From positions 61,001 to 125,000 of the forward strand of contig NZ_LSHX01000052.1 in the NCBI RefSeq assembly GCF_001555965.1: 64,000 bases of DNA, read 5' to 3'. Shown here in pieces: positions 1 to 8,342 of this stretch (position 1 is its first letter; each line of letters begins with the position of its first letter). The position numbers and the translations under genes were made by a program. The stretch is from Sphingomonas sp. CCH21-G11. Lineage in GTDB: Bacteria > Pseudomonadota > Alphaproteobacteria > Sphingomonadales > Sphingomonadaceae. The notes beneath the pieces are model-generated. The model ran no database searches. It was given only the letters and a program-made list of their open reading frames with translations, and had not been told where the DNA came from.

Positions 1-2623
1 CAGAGGCTGGAAGATCGAACAGCTCCTGAAACAGTTCGCGCGATTTGCGGATCTGGGCAGCAGTGAACTCGATCTGCGGGGAAAGCAGAATGTTGCCAAG
101 GGCATGGCTGTTGCGCAGCCCCTGCACCAGCGCATCCCCTTCCAGCAAAGCACTGTCGGCCCGAGCCTCAAGCTTGCCGCGCGCGACAAGGCTCGCGGTC
201 AGGCAGAGAACCGCGATGGCGGGCCAGCCATAAGGTTTTGCTCCGAACTTCTCGACCAAAGCTTTGACCGAGACCCGCGTCCCAAGGCGCATCTGAGCCT
301 GAGCATGATTCAGCACGTCCTGCTCGGCTTCGGTCAGACCGCTGCCTTCGCCGCCAAAAAGCCCGCCATCAACGCGTCCGGCTCGTCCAAGATCTGCTTC
401 GGTGTAAGTGGCGCCGCGCAGGACAGGCAGGCTGGTATAGACCTTGTCCACCAAGACCTGGAAACCTTTGACCAGCCGATCCTGCGGATCTTCGCCACCG
501 ATCTCCAGCTCGGCACCGCGCACGAAGAGCCGAGCATCCGCGATAAGGCCGCGTAGCCGCTGCACCAGTTCCTTTTCGCGCCGTGTATTCTGGTCACGCT
601 TTTCCGCAATGATACGATCACGACCGGGTTGGGCATCCCCGCTGGTGACCTGACGCGCAAATTTTACGGTCTGGAGCCAGAGGACGAGATCGCGCGTAAA
701 ACGCACATCACGCCCGAGTAGGACAATCATCTCATCGCTTGCCATGCTGTTCGAACGAACCACATCCGGTGCGTCGGAATCGTCGCTGAACGGCGAGATG
801 ATATTGACGGAAAGCTCATGTTCCCGGTTCAGGCTGTGGCCGTCAAGCTTGCGGGTGAAAGCGTAATCGACACCCGTGCCGGCATGCTTGATCTTGCCGT
901 GACGGAGGATCGCGCCGAACGCCAGTTCATCTAGCTGCCGTTCTATCTCGGCGGGATCGACGACGATTGCCTTGATCTCGGCCTCGACGTCCTTTTCCTC
1001 ATTGGTGAGGAATTCATAGACCTCGCCGTTGCGCTGGATCAGCGTCTGACGCTCCAGAAGCGACGAGGCCTCCTCGATATTGCGGCGCTGCTCGGTCTGG
1101 TTCGCCTCGAACCGGGACAACAGGAGGATCGATATGTTGCGGGCAGTCGGTTTGAATTCCTTGACGTATTTGACAAGGAACAACACCTTCAGCACCCGCA
1201 CGGCAAAATCATCGCCAAGGTTCTTTTCAGCCAGTTGGATTGACTGCTGAACCGATGATTTCAGGGCGGTGCGAATCCCCTCAAACATCAGGTCAAAGGT
1301 CGCCAGCCCCCCAACCGGCGTGTCGGCCAGCTTTTTGGCCACCTCCTGAAACACCCCCAGCATAGAGCGTTCGCCGACCGAGCTGTGCTTGCCCTCAAAC
1401 GCGTTATGTTGCGAGAGGCCCATGATCGCGCGCTGGAACAGGTCATACTGGTAGTTCGGGAACGGGTAGCTCGCGACGAACTGGTCTTTTCCGGAGAAGT
1501 TCCTGAACTTGAAGGAATTATCTCCAAAATCGAACAGAGTGCGCAGGTTGTTTTCCTCAGCATCATAAAGATTGCCAAGGGTGATCTGACCAGCCTCGGT
1601 CTTGGCCAGCAGACGGCGCTGGATGACTTCGGCCACATCCTGAGAGTTCAGCGGCATCCGGTTGGCAAAGCGCGCCTGGATTTTCGAGAAGTCATTCTCC
1701 TGCTGCGCCGTCAGATCCCCGATGACCGAACCCATGTCCTGCTGGGCGGTGACAACAATCCAGGCCTGCCCCTTGCATTTCGTGTTCAGGCTTTCGGCAA
1801 TGGTCTGCAGGTTCGTCATGAGCTTGACGTTGTCGGCGATATACTGCCCCACCTCATCGACGAAGAAATTCAGCCGGAACTTCGGCCCCTGCGCATCGAT
1901 CCACGACTTCACCATATTGGCGAAATCCTCGATCGAAACCTTCGTATCCTTACGATACTGGCCAAGAATATCCTTGACCTCATCGCCCGTGACCTCGTCA
2001 AAGGCGGCGGCAATGTGCTTGCCTTCCATCAGAGCCTGTTCGCGCCCGCGCTCCCAAGGCTTTCCGGAAGACTGCGCAAAGGCCGCCTTGAAGGCATCGA
2101 GCTTGCCTCGACTGTCCAGATCACGCTCGAACTGCGCGATATGCGGGAGCTTGCCATAGTAGCCGCACATCTCGTCAAAGACCTTCTGGAAGACGGCGAG
2201 AAGCGCATCGACATCCGCCTTCGAGATCACATCCGCCTTCTGGTCGATATTGAACAAGACCGACCGGGATGGAATCGACACTGCCTTGCGCAAAGCCCCC
2301 GCCAGCATCGGGTTTCCCGCAAGCTTCCGCTCAAAGATTTCGACGGCACGCTGCCCTTCGACCTCGTCATTCTCCAGCAGAAGGGCGAGCATCTTCAGCA
2401 GGTGAGACTTACCTGACCCGAAGAAGCCAGAAATCCACACGCCGTTCGCGGTATCATAATTGTTGTAGGCGTCGAGGAATTGCTCCAGCCGAGCGCCGAT
2501 CTCATTGGTGATGACATATTCATCGAGCTCGGTCAGGAGGCTGGCCTTGTCGTCAGCCTTGATCACCCCATCGATCGAACGGTCGACCGGCTTGGCAAAG
2601 ATATCACGCAGAAAAGTAGCCAT
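1..2623 (-). CDS. brxC: BREX system P-loop ATPase BrxC (3' part outside window)
   Basis: This open frame starts at an ATG (2621-2623) and runs leftward off the window without a stop, giving at least 874 codons; BrxC proteins are usually about 1,200 residues, so the C-terminus is missing here. The N-terminus MATFLRDIFAKPVDRSIDGV and the Walker A motif GFFGSGKS (residues 66-73) are typical of BrxC, the AAA+-like ATPase of the BREX phage-exclusion system, which acts in the cytoplasm with BrxA, BrxB, the PglX methylase and PglZ. The start lies 3 nt past the brxB stop, so it is the fourth gene of a leftward operon. pglX and pglZ are expected beyond the left edge but cannot be seen. Confidence 0.93.
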   Translation of the reverse strand, partial: MATFLRDIFAKPVDRSIDGVIKADDKASLLTELDEYVITNEIGARLEQFLDAYNNYDTANGVWISGFFGSGKSHLLKMLALLLENDEVEGQRAVEIFERKLAGNPMLAGALRKAVSIPSRSVLFNIDQKADVISKADVDALLAVFQKVFDEMCGYYGKLPHIAQFERDLDSRGKLDAFKAAFAQSSGKPWERGREQALMEGKHIAAAFDEVTGDEVKDILGQYRKDTKVSIEDFANMVKSWIDAQGPKFRLNFFVDEVGQYIADNVKLMTNLQTIAESLNTKCKGQAWIVVTAQQDMGSVIGDLTAQQENDFSKIQARFANRMPLNSQDVAEVIQRRLLAKTEAGQITLGNLYDAEENNLRTLFDFGDNSFKFRNFSGKDQFVASYPFPNYQYDLFQRAIMGLSQHNAFEGKHSSVGERSMLGVFQEVAKKLADTPVGGLATFDLMFEGIRTALKSSVQQSIQLAEKNLGDDFAVRVLKVLFLVKYVKEFKPTARNISILLLSRFEANQTEQRRNIEEASSLLERQTLIQRNGEVYEFLTNEEKDVEAEIKAIVVDPAEIERQLDELAFGAILRHGKIKHAGTGVDYAFTRKLDGHSLNREHELSVNIISPFSDDSDAPDVVRSNSMASDEMIVLLGRDVRFTRDLVLWLQTVKFARQVTSGDAQPGRDRIIAEKRDQNTRREKELVQRLRGLIADARLFVRGAELEIGGEDPQDRLVKGFQVLVDKVYTSLPVLRGATYTEADLGRAGRVDGGLFGGEGSGLTEAEQDVLNHAQAQMRLGTRVSVKALVEKFGAKPYGWPAIAVLCLTASLVARGKLEARADSALLEGDALVQGLRNSHALGNILLSPQIEFTAAQIRKSRELFQELFDLPAS

Positions 2624-2626
2624 CGG

Positions 2627-3232
2627 TCAGACCTCGTAATTCATGATATTGAACGCGCGGTAGTATTTGTCGTCATGGAGTAAGCCGAACAATTCCAGCG
2701 ATGCTCCTGTCGCCAGCGCGTGCGTGTATTTTCCCGGAAAGAACATGACCGTCGGGCGATCTTTCGCGGTGCTTTGCAGGTTGTTGAGTACGTTGTGCGA
2801 CCGCAGGTAGGGGTAAACCTCGCCTACGCCTGACAGGAAGATCACGTCGTGCGGGACTTCTTCGATGTGCCGCGCAATCTTTGGAATGAGGTGTGCCTGC
2901 GGGTCCAGAACCCCCTGCAACAGTTCCTTGAGCTCCGCCTTTTCCGTTTCGGCTTCAACCTCAAGGATCTGCTCGAAGATACCCCGGTCTTCGAGGATCC
3001 TGATCGAAAGGTCATAGAGATCAATATCAAGTACGCGCACACCGGCGTGGCTCAGCCGGGCGATCAGATCCTCGCGATCCTCGCCCAGGCTCAGTCCGTC
3101 TTCGGCATCAAAAGCGCAGATAAAAAAGGGAACCTCGTTTCCCAGCCCTTGCTTTTGCAAGAACCGATCGCTGGAAACTACCCTGAATAGGTGCTCGGCG
3201 CGGGCGCGCCGATCAGTTTTCGTGCCCACCAT
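2627..3232 (-). CDS. brxB: BREX protein BrxB (DUF1788)
   Basis: A 201-residue protein matching the DUF1788/BrxB family in length and content, including the segment HIEEVPHDVIFLSGVGEVYP and the C-terminal FFPGKYTHALATGASLELFG. BrxB is a small conserved component of type I BREX of unknown biochemical role that is needed for phage exclusion. Its start codon overlaps the brxA stop by one base and its stop is followed 3 nt later by the brxC start, so translation is probably coupled. No catalytic motif is evident. Identification rests on family resemblance plus gene order. Confidence 0.9.
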   Translation of the reverse strand: MVGTKTDRRARAEHLFRVVSSDRFLQKQGLGNEVPFFICAFDAEDGLSLGEDREDLIARLSHAGVRVLDIDLYDLSIRILEDRGIFEQILEVEAETEKAELKELLQGVLDPQAHLIPKIARHIEEVPHDVIFLSGVGEVYPYLRSHNVLNNLQSTAKDRPTVMFFPGKYTHALATGASLELFGLLHDDKYYRAFNIMNYEV

Positions 3233-3834
3233 TACCCCCCATTTCCGGGAAAGACCTGCAAGTCCGCCGGATTACTCTCCTCAATCAGCCGCTTCATGCG
3301 CCCCGATAACCAAATCGGCTGAATTCTACCCTCGACGCTTATCAAACCAACTTCACGTAGTATACGAAACAAGACCTGACGCAATTTTGCGCAGGTTGAA
3401 GCTGAAAGAGCGGCGAGGCCGGGATCGCTTTCAGCCTTCTCCGCGAGAAAGCGGTCAAAAACCTCATGGCCCAGGTGGAGCCGCCATGATTGGTAGCGTT
3501 CGCTGATCACCTCGACTGCGAATTCGTGGACAAAACGATAGGTCCGGCAGACCGCCAGCCACATCATCGCCTGCTGCTCGGCGCGGTCAGCCTCTACCGA
3601 CAGGTAATGACGTTCGGCATCAGAGAGATGGCCTATCCGGTCGTACACTTCACGAAGCGCGCGGGTTTGCGAGGCCAGTTTGGGTAAGGATGACGCGCCC
3701 TGGGCCAGCAAACGCTCACGAGCAGATGCCCAGTTCTCACCGGGTTGATAAGCTTGAGCAATCACGATGCTCTCATTGAGCATCAGCCCGCCCACGCCAA
3801 AGGACATCCGATATTTCGCTGCGGCCACCATCAT
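3232..3834 (-). CDS. brxA: BREX protein BrxA (DUF1819)
   Basis: A 200-residue protein beginning MMVAAAKYRMSFGVGGLMLN, which resembles the YxxSfxxGGLm...ES N-terminal signature of DUF1819/BrxA. Known BrxA proteins are small DNA-binding helical proteins required for BREX defence. The gene overlaps brxR by 4 nt (ATGA) and brxB by 1 nt, which places it second in a compact leftward operon. No signal peptide or membrane segment is visible. Confidence 0.88.
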   Translation of the reverse strand: MMVAAAKYRMSFGVGGLMLNESIVIAQAYQPGENWASARERLLAQGASSLPKLASQTRALREVYDRIGHLSDAERHYLSVEADRAEQQAMMWLAVCRTYRFVHEFAVEVISERYQSWRLHLGHEVFDRFLAEKAESDPGLAALSASTCAKLRQVLFRILREVGLISVEGRIQPIWLSGRMKRLIEESNPADLQVFPGNGG

Positions 3835-4733
3835 TTAGGTACCGCCCCGCTTGCTGTGTCAGCCTCATCGAACTCATGCTGCGCACGCTCAAGGGCGGCG
3901 GCAACCTCGTCTTCGTCAGCCGCAACGATATGCTGGGTCCGGGGATCACGCAGCCTAGCCCCATCAAGGAGTCCTAGCCGCTTGAGCACATAGAACAGCA
4001 TGGCGTAGCGAACTGTCAGCACAGCGCGCCCGTCCGCCATGTTGTAATCCTTTGCGACCACCGCCTGCTGACCGACCGACAGATCAGGATGCGGCACAAG
4101 GGTGATATCGAAGGTTTCCTGCCACAGCCGGTCCTGTGCCGCAGCAGCACCTGGCTCGCCGAACTCGCCGAATCCAAGGACACGCGAAAGCAGGAAATCC
4201 TTGAAGCGCTCCGTCTCATGGCACCAGGCCCGCACATGCCAGCGCAGACCATCAAAGCCGAAGGCATGCGGGGTAATCCGCCGCCATGCCGGATCGGGCC
4301 GATCGCGGTTCATGGATTGGTAGTGAAGGTCCAGCGACCTTTCCTCCCGCACTGCCGCCAGAACTGAACGCAGAACTTCGGTATCGACCTTACGGCGCAA
4401 AGTCAGAGCGATATCCATGTCAGGCGGGGCAGCGAGCCAGTTCGCCCCCGCGTCGGCGAAACCTTCCGCCATCGATCGGAGCCGCATGAGATAGGCGTCC
4501 GGGTCCGGGTCTAGAAACACCGGCTGAAATTCCGGGCCGGCTACGTAGCGGCGAGCGCTTTTGTCATAGACCGCATTCTGCGGCGCACGCTCCTGATAAT
4601 GGGTCAAGTCCTTTGACGCCTGCGGAACGGAGACGCCAAACGTATCGATCAGGTCAGAGCGATTGACACCCCCCTCCCAGAACAGGCGGAATTCGATGAA
4701 CTCCAACCGCCTCTCGACACCCCATTTCAGCAT
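3831..4733 (-). CDS. brxR: BREX-associated WYL-domain transcriptional regulator BrxR
   Basis: I start this gene at the ATG at 4731-4733 (MLKWGVERRLEF...), giving 300 residues; a GTG at 4778 would add 15 residues but lies inside the palindromic operator. The N-terminal winged helix (about residues 1-75, with GVNRSDLIDTFGVSVPQASK) is followed by a WYL-type domain (LDLHYQSMNR..., ...RRITPHAFGFDGLRWHVRAW) and a C-terminal WCX-like segment. BrxR proteins repress BREX promoters and sit first in BREX operons, as here, with a 4-nt overlap into brxA. The WYL domain may bind a ligand that relieves repression. Confidence 0.9.
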   Translation of the reverse strand: MLKWGVERRLEFIEFRLFWEGGVNRSDLIDTFGVSVPQASKDLTHYQERAPQNAVYDKSARRYVAGPEFQPVFLDPDPDAYLMRLRSMAEGFADAGANWLAAPPDMDIALTLRRKVDTEVLRSVLAAVREERSLDLHYQSMNRDRPDPAWRRITPHAFGFDGLRWHVRAWCHETERFKDFLLSRVLGFGEFGEPGAAAAQDRLWQETFDITLVPHPDLSVGQQAVVAKDYNMADGRAVLTVRYAMLFYVLKRLGLLDGARLRDPRTQHIVAADEDEVAAALERAQHEFDEADTASGAVPK

Positions 4734-4768
4734 TGCTCGTCCCGCCGCACTTGAAAGGATAAAAAGTA

Positions 4769-4826
4769 TATGGGACACCTTGCGATGTCCGTATATTTTC
4801 TATTCTAACAAACCTCAAACTGTCAA
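4769..4826 (-). promoter_or_regulatory. Putative brxR promoter and palindromic operator
   Basis: Upstream of brxR there is an imperfect inverted repeat with core GGACA (4773-4777) and TGTCC (4786-4790), flanked by AT-rich arms, about 40 nt before the ATG. Reading leftward, a perfect -35 TTGACA lies at 4826-4821, with a loose -10 (TAGAAA at about 18 nt spacing) upstream of the palindrome. BrxR homologues bind inverted repeats in this position, so autoregulation is likely. The -10 choice is uncertain. Confidence 0.5.
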
Positions 4827-4999
4827 GCCCGAGGAAGGCCGGATGCGCACCGTGTCACCGTGCACAAACACGGCGGGGCAAAAGCGCTATCGAAGTCGGT
4901 CAGCCTGGACGTGGGCAGGGCCACGACATCTTCGATACCGACACGGTCGATGTCGATTGCAGCCAATGCTACGGCGTGATCGTACAGTACCGTCAAACC

Positions 5000-5971
5000 C
5001 TATTTTCGCCGGGCCAGCCCTGTCAGCGATCGTGCCAGGCTCAACAACCGCCGAGACGCCGGATTGTCGTTTTGCGCGGACCAGACCATGCTGAACGGCA
5101 GCACCTCGTCCGCAAGTTCCCGGTAGGTGATCCCTGGAAACTGGGCGACGGTCGTTGCTTCGCTCGTCAGAGTGAGGCCGCGACCGAGAGCGACCAGCGA
5201 TAGGATATTGTCGCGGCCGACCTGCTGAGACTGAATATCGAGGTGGCGGCCGAGACCGGCAAGGTGAGCAACCAAATAGTCGTGGATCTCCTGACCCGGC
5301 GCAACGTCACTCACAATGAACCGCTCGGAGACCAAATCGCCCCAGCCAAGTTCCGGCTTGCCCGTCAAAGGGTGGTTATCGGGCAGCACCACGAAAACCT
5401 TCTCGCACCATAAATGCTCCGCCTCACAGCCATCCCATGCCGCGGTTCCCGTGATGAATGCGACGTCCAGACAAAGTTTCCGGACAGCCGCGATGTGCTC
5501 GGGCGGATTGCCGTCAATAAGGTCGACCTGCACGTTCGGGTGGCGCGTGCCGAAGGCACGCAACAGATCGAACAGAAATCCTGACGCAAGGGACGAAAAT
5601 ATCCCGACCTTGATCAGCCCTTGCTCCGCCCGGCCAACCGCCGCCACCTTGGTCACCCCAATGTCGATCTGACGAAGAGCATGGCGAGCGTTGCGCAGGA
5701 ATTCCCGCCCGGCAACGGTCAACCGCACCCCGCCAGCATGTCGCAGAAAAAGCGACGCCCCGAGTTCATCTTCGAGATCACGGATTCGTCGGCTGATGGA
5801 GGATTCCTGCACAGAAAGCGCAGCAGCAGCCTTACGAAAACTCCCATAGTCGACGGCGGCAACAAAATATCGCAACTGGTTCAGCCGGACCGCAGATGTA
5901 CCGGGTTTCCCCTCAACGACCTTTGTGAGGCTATCATCAGGCGAGGTCTGATTGTTCCCGATCACAGCCAT
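5000..5971 (-). CDS. LysR-family transcriptional regulator
   Basis: A 323-residue LysR-type regulator. The winged helix-turn-helix lies at about residues 30-90 (LNQLRYFVAAVDYGSFRKAA ... SSISRRIRDLEDELGASLF), followed by a periplasmic-binding-like effector domain. The start gives an unusually long N-terminal extension of about 28 residues before the HTH; an internal start is possible. It is divergent from the TetR gene at 6179 across about 200 bp. No clear target operon sits beside it, because both neighbours belong to other modules (BREX and a truncated transfer region), so its regulon is unknown. Confidence 0.88.
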   Translation of the reverse strand: MAVIGNNQTSPDDSLTKVVEGKPGTSAVRLNQLRYFVAAVDYGSFRKAAAALSVQESSISRRIRDLEDELGASLFLRHAGGVRLTVAGREFLRNARHALRQIDIGVTKVAAVGRAEQGLIKVGIFSSLASGFLFDLLRAFGTRHPNVQVDLIDGNPPEHIAAVRKLCLDVAFITGTAAWDGCEAEHLWCEKVFVVLPDNHPLTGKPELGWGDLVSERFIVSDVAPGQEIHDYLVAHLAGLGRHLDIQSQQVGRDNILSLVALGRGLTLTSEATTVAQFPGITYRELADEVLPFSMVWSAQNDNPASRRLLSLARSLTGLARRK

Positions 5972-6072
5972 GGTGCATCATCCGAAACAGCGTTCGGTTT
6001 CTGACGGGCATCCCGCCATCATCAACGCGAAAATCGATCTGTGTGCGTTCATCGGCTCTCCGCACGTCCTCA

Positions 6073-6152
6073 AACTAAACGACGTTCAGTTACCGAATGC
6101 TGCTTCTTGACTTCCGGCCCGTCAACGAAAAAAATAAATGTCGTTTAGTTTT
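6073..6152. promoter_or_regulatory. Putative TetR operator sites
   Basis: A near-perfect palindrome aactaaacgacgttcagtt lies at 6073-6091 (arms CTAAACG and CGTTCAG around a central A, one mismatch). A matching half-site gtcgtttagtttt lies at 6140-6152, 27 nt before the TetR start. Sites of this AACTGAACG type are common for TetR/AcrR-like repressors. They probably mediate autoregulation of the 6179 gene and perhaps control of the divergent LysR gene. Confidence 0.5.
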
Positions 6153-6178
6153 CACGACAAGTTGCAACAGGCATCGGA

Positions 6179-6790
6179 ATGGCCCGTCCCCGGAAAGAGC
6201 AAGAACTTGATATTGCTCGTCGTGCGATCGACGAAACGATCCGGCTGCTGTCAGAACGTGGCGACCTCGACGTCCCGCTGACTGCGGTCGCGCATGCCAT
6301 CGGATGCACAGCGCCAGCGCTTTACGGCCATTTCCGCAACAAGAGCGCCTTGCTGCGCGCCGTTCGGGACGAAGGTTTCAACCAGCTCTACAGAGAAAAG
6401 CTGGCCGTCTTCCAGCAGATGCGTGGCAATCCATTCGGCTATTTGCGTGACGGCAGCTATGCCTATGTCCGCTTTGCGTTGGAAAACCCCACGCTGTACC
6501 GGCTGATGTTCACACCGCCGCCACGGCTCGGAGTCAGCGATGATCCATGGTCGGGCGAAGCTGGAAGACAGATACTAAATCTATTGCTGACGGGACTTCG
6601 CTGCTCTCAGGACCAAGGCTTTTTGCCCGGCATGGATCTGAGCCGTTACAGCTTTATGTTCTGGTCAACGGTACATGGTGCGGTAAGCCTCACCCTTCAG
6701 AACCGGGAAATGGATCAGCCCGCCAAATGGGACGCGACACGAGAGGCCGTCGATACGTTGATGGAAATCATCGCCGCGACGCGCAATGGC
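6179..6790 (+). pseudogene. TetR-family regulator, 3' end fused to antisense traG sequence
   Basis: Residues 1-60 form a TetR DNA-binding domain (ARRAIDETIRLLSERGDLDV ... GCTAPALYGHFRNKSALLRA), followed by an all-helical ligand domain resembling TetR_C_33 types, up to about residue 204 (REAVDTLMEIIAATR). Beyond about 6790 the frame enters sequence that is the complement of traG and stays open by chance until 7705, so a 508-codon ORF exists. The TetR part has nearly the usual family length (about 200 residues), so it may still work if the tail is tolerated or degraded. Its own stop codon appears to have been lost at the junction. Confidence 0.75.
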
Positions 6791-8167
6791 ACGCACATGG
6801 CAGTTGTCGAGAATGGCGTTGTTCTGCCCATAGGCGCGCTCGATCTGGTTCAGGGATTGGGCGATCAGGAACGCTTTCAGGCCGTAGCCGGCCATGAAGG
6901 CCAGCGCGGATTCAAAGAAATCAAGCCGCCCGAGCGCGGGGAACTCGTCCAGCATCAACAGGAGACGGTGGCGTTTTTCGGTGGTTTCCAGTTCCTCGGT
7001 CAGCCGCCGCCCGACCTGATTGAGGATGAGGCGGATCAGCGGTTTTGTGCGATTGATGTCCGAGGGCGGTACGACGAGGTAGAGGCTGACGGGTTCTTTT
7101 GCTCCGACCAGATCAGCAATGCGCCAGTCGCAGCGGGCCGTCACGCGGGCCACGACCGGATCTCGGTAGAGGCCGAGAAAGGACATCGCCGTGGACAGCA
7201 CGCCGGAGCGTTCGTTCTCGGATTTGTTCAGCAGCTCGCGTGCCGACGAAGCGATGACGGGATGCACACCGGCTTCGCCCAGATGCGGCGTGTCCATCAT
7301 GGCGCGCAAGGTTGCCTCGACCGGACGGCGGGGATCGGACAGAAAACTCGCGACGCCGGCGAGCGTCTTTTCCTTCTCGGCGTAAAGGACATGCAGGATC
7401 GCGCCGACCAGCAGCGAATGGCTGGTCTTTTCCCAGTGGTTGCGCTTGTCGAGACTGCCCTCGGGATCGACCAGAATATCCGCGATGTTCTGGACATCGC
7501 GGACTTCCCATTCCCCCTGACGGACTTCCAGCAGCGGGTTGTAAGCTGCGGAATGCACATTGGTCGGATCGAACAGCAGGACGCGGCCGTGATGGGACCG
7601 GAAGCCGGCCGTCAGATTCCAGTTCTCACCCTTGATGTCGTGCACGATGCAACTTCCCGGCCAGGTCAGCAGCGTCGGCACAACGAGACCGACGCCTTTG
7701 CCTGATCGAGTGGGCGCGAAACAAAGGACATGCTCGGGGCCGTCGTGCCGGAGATAGTCCTTGCTGTGCCTGCCAAGGACCACGCCATCGGGACCGAGCA
7801 GTCCGGCAGCATGGATTTCCTTGTCCTCGGCCCATCGCGCCGAACCGTAGGTGGCGACGTTGCGCGCCTCGCGCGACCGAATGATCGACATGAAAAAAGC
7901 GGCGGCGATAGCGAACAACGCCCCGGACGTGGCGATGAACGCGCCCTCGGTGAAAATACCGGGCGCATAGGCGTCATAGGAAAACCACCACCAGAAGAAG
8001 GCCGGAGGATAATAGACCGGCCATCCCGCAACATCGAACCATGGATTGCCGAGCTGGGGCTGAAAGCCAAGGCGAAAGGCCACCCATTGTGTCGAAGTCC
8101 AGATCATCACCAGGACAATGATGAATACGACAATGATCTGGCCCCAGAGTATTCGGCCACCACGCAT
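6665..8167 (-). pseudogene. traG: Type IV coupling protein TraG/VirD4, C-terminally truncated
   Basis: The N-terminus has two membrane segments (ILWGQIIVVFIIVLVMIW and GALFAIAAAFFMSIIRS), then Walker A in CFAPTRSGKGVGLVVPTLL and Walker B in LLLMLDEFPALGRLDF, all typical of TraG/VirD4 coupling ATPases that bring relaxase-DNA to the type IV pore. Homology stops after LDNCHVR at about 6791, near residue 459 of an expected 630-660. The remaining 42 codons to the stop at 6665 are antisense TetR sequence. The missing C-terminal part of the ATPase domain should abolish function. The start at 8167 (MRGGRILWG) is preferred to 8185. The trb genes that normally follow are absent. Confidence 0.88.
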
Positions 8168-8342
8168 ACAGGCTCCAATCGGCAAGGGAGATGGAGCCGA
8201 TCAGAGAATAGACGTTTTCAAAAGCGACAACAGGAAAAGCAGGGGTGCCGTGTTGCCGGATACTATCGGCGGCACATCGGACAGGCCCTTTCAGATGCCG
8301 ATGTCGACAGAACAATTTGCGAGGTGCCAGATCGGCAAAGGC

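Noticed and set aside
6179..7705. 508-codon rightward ORF starting with a TetR domain
   Set aside because: Only the first 204 codons are TetR; the rest is the exact complement of traG coding sequence and open by chance in G+C-rich DNA.
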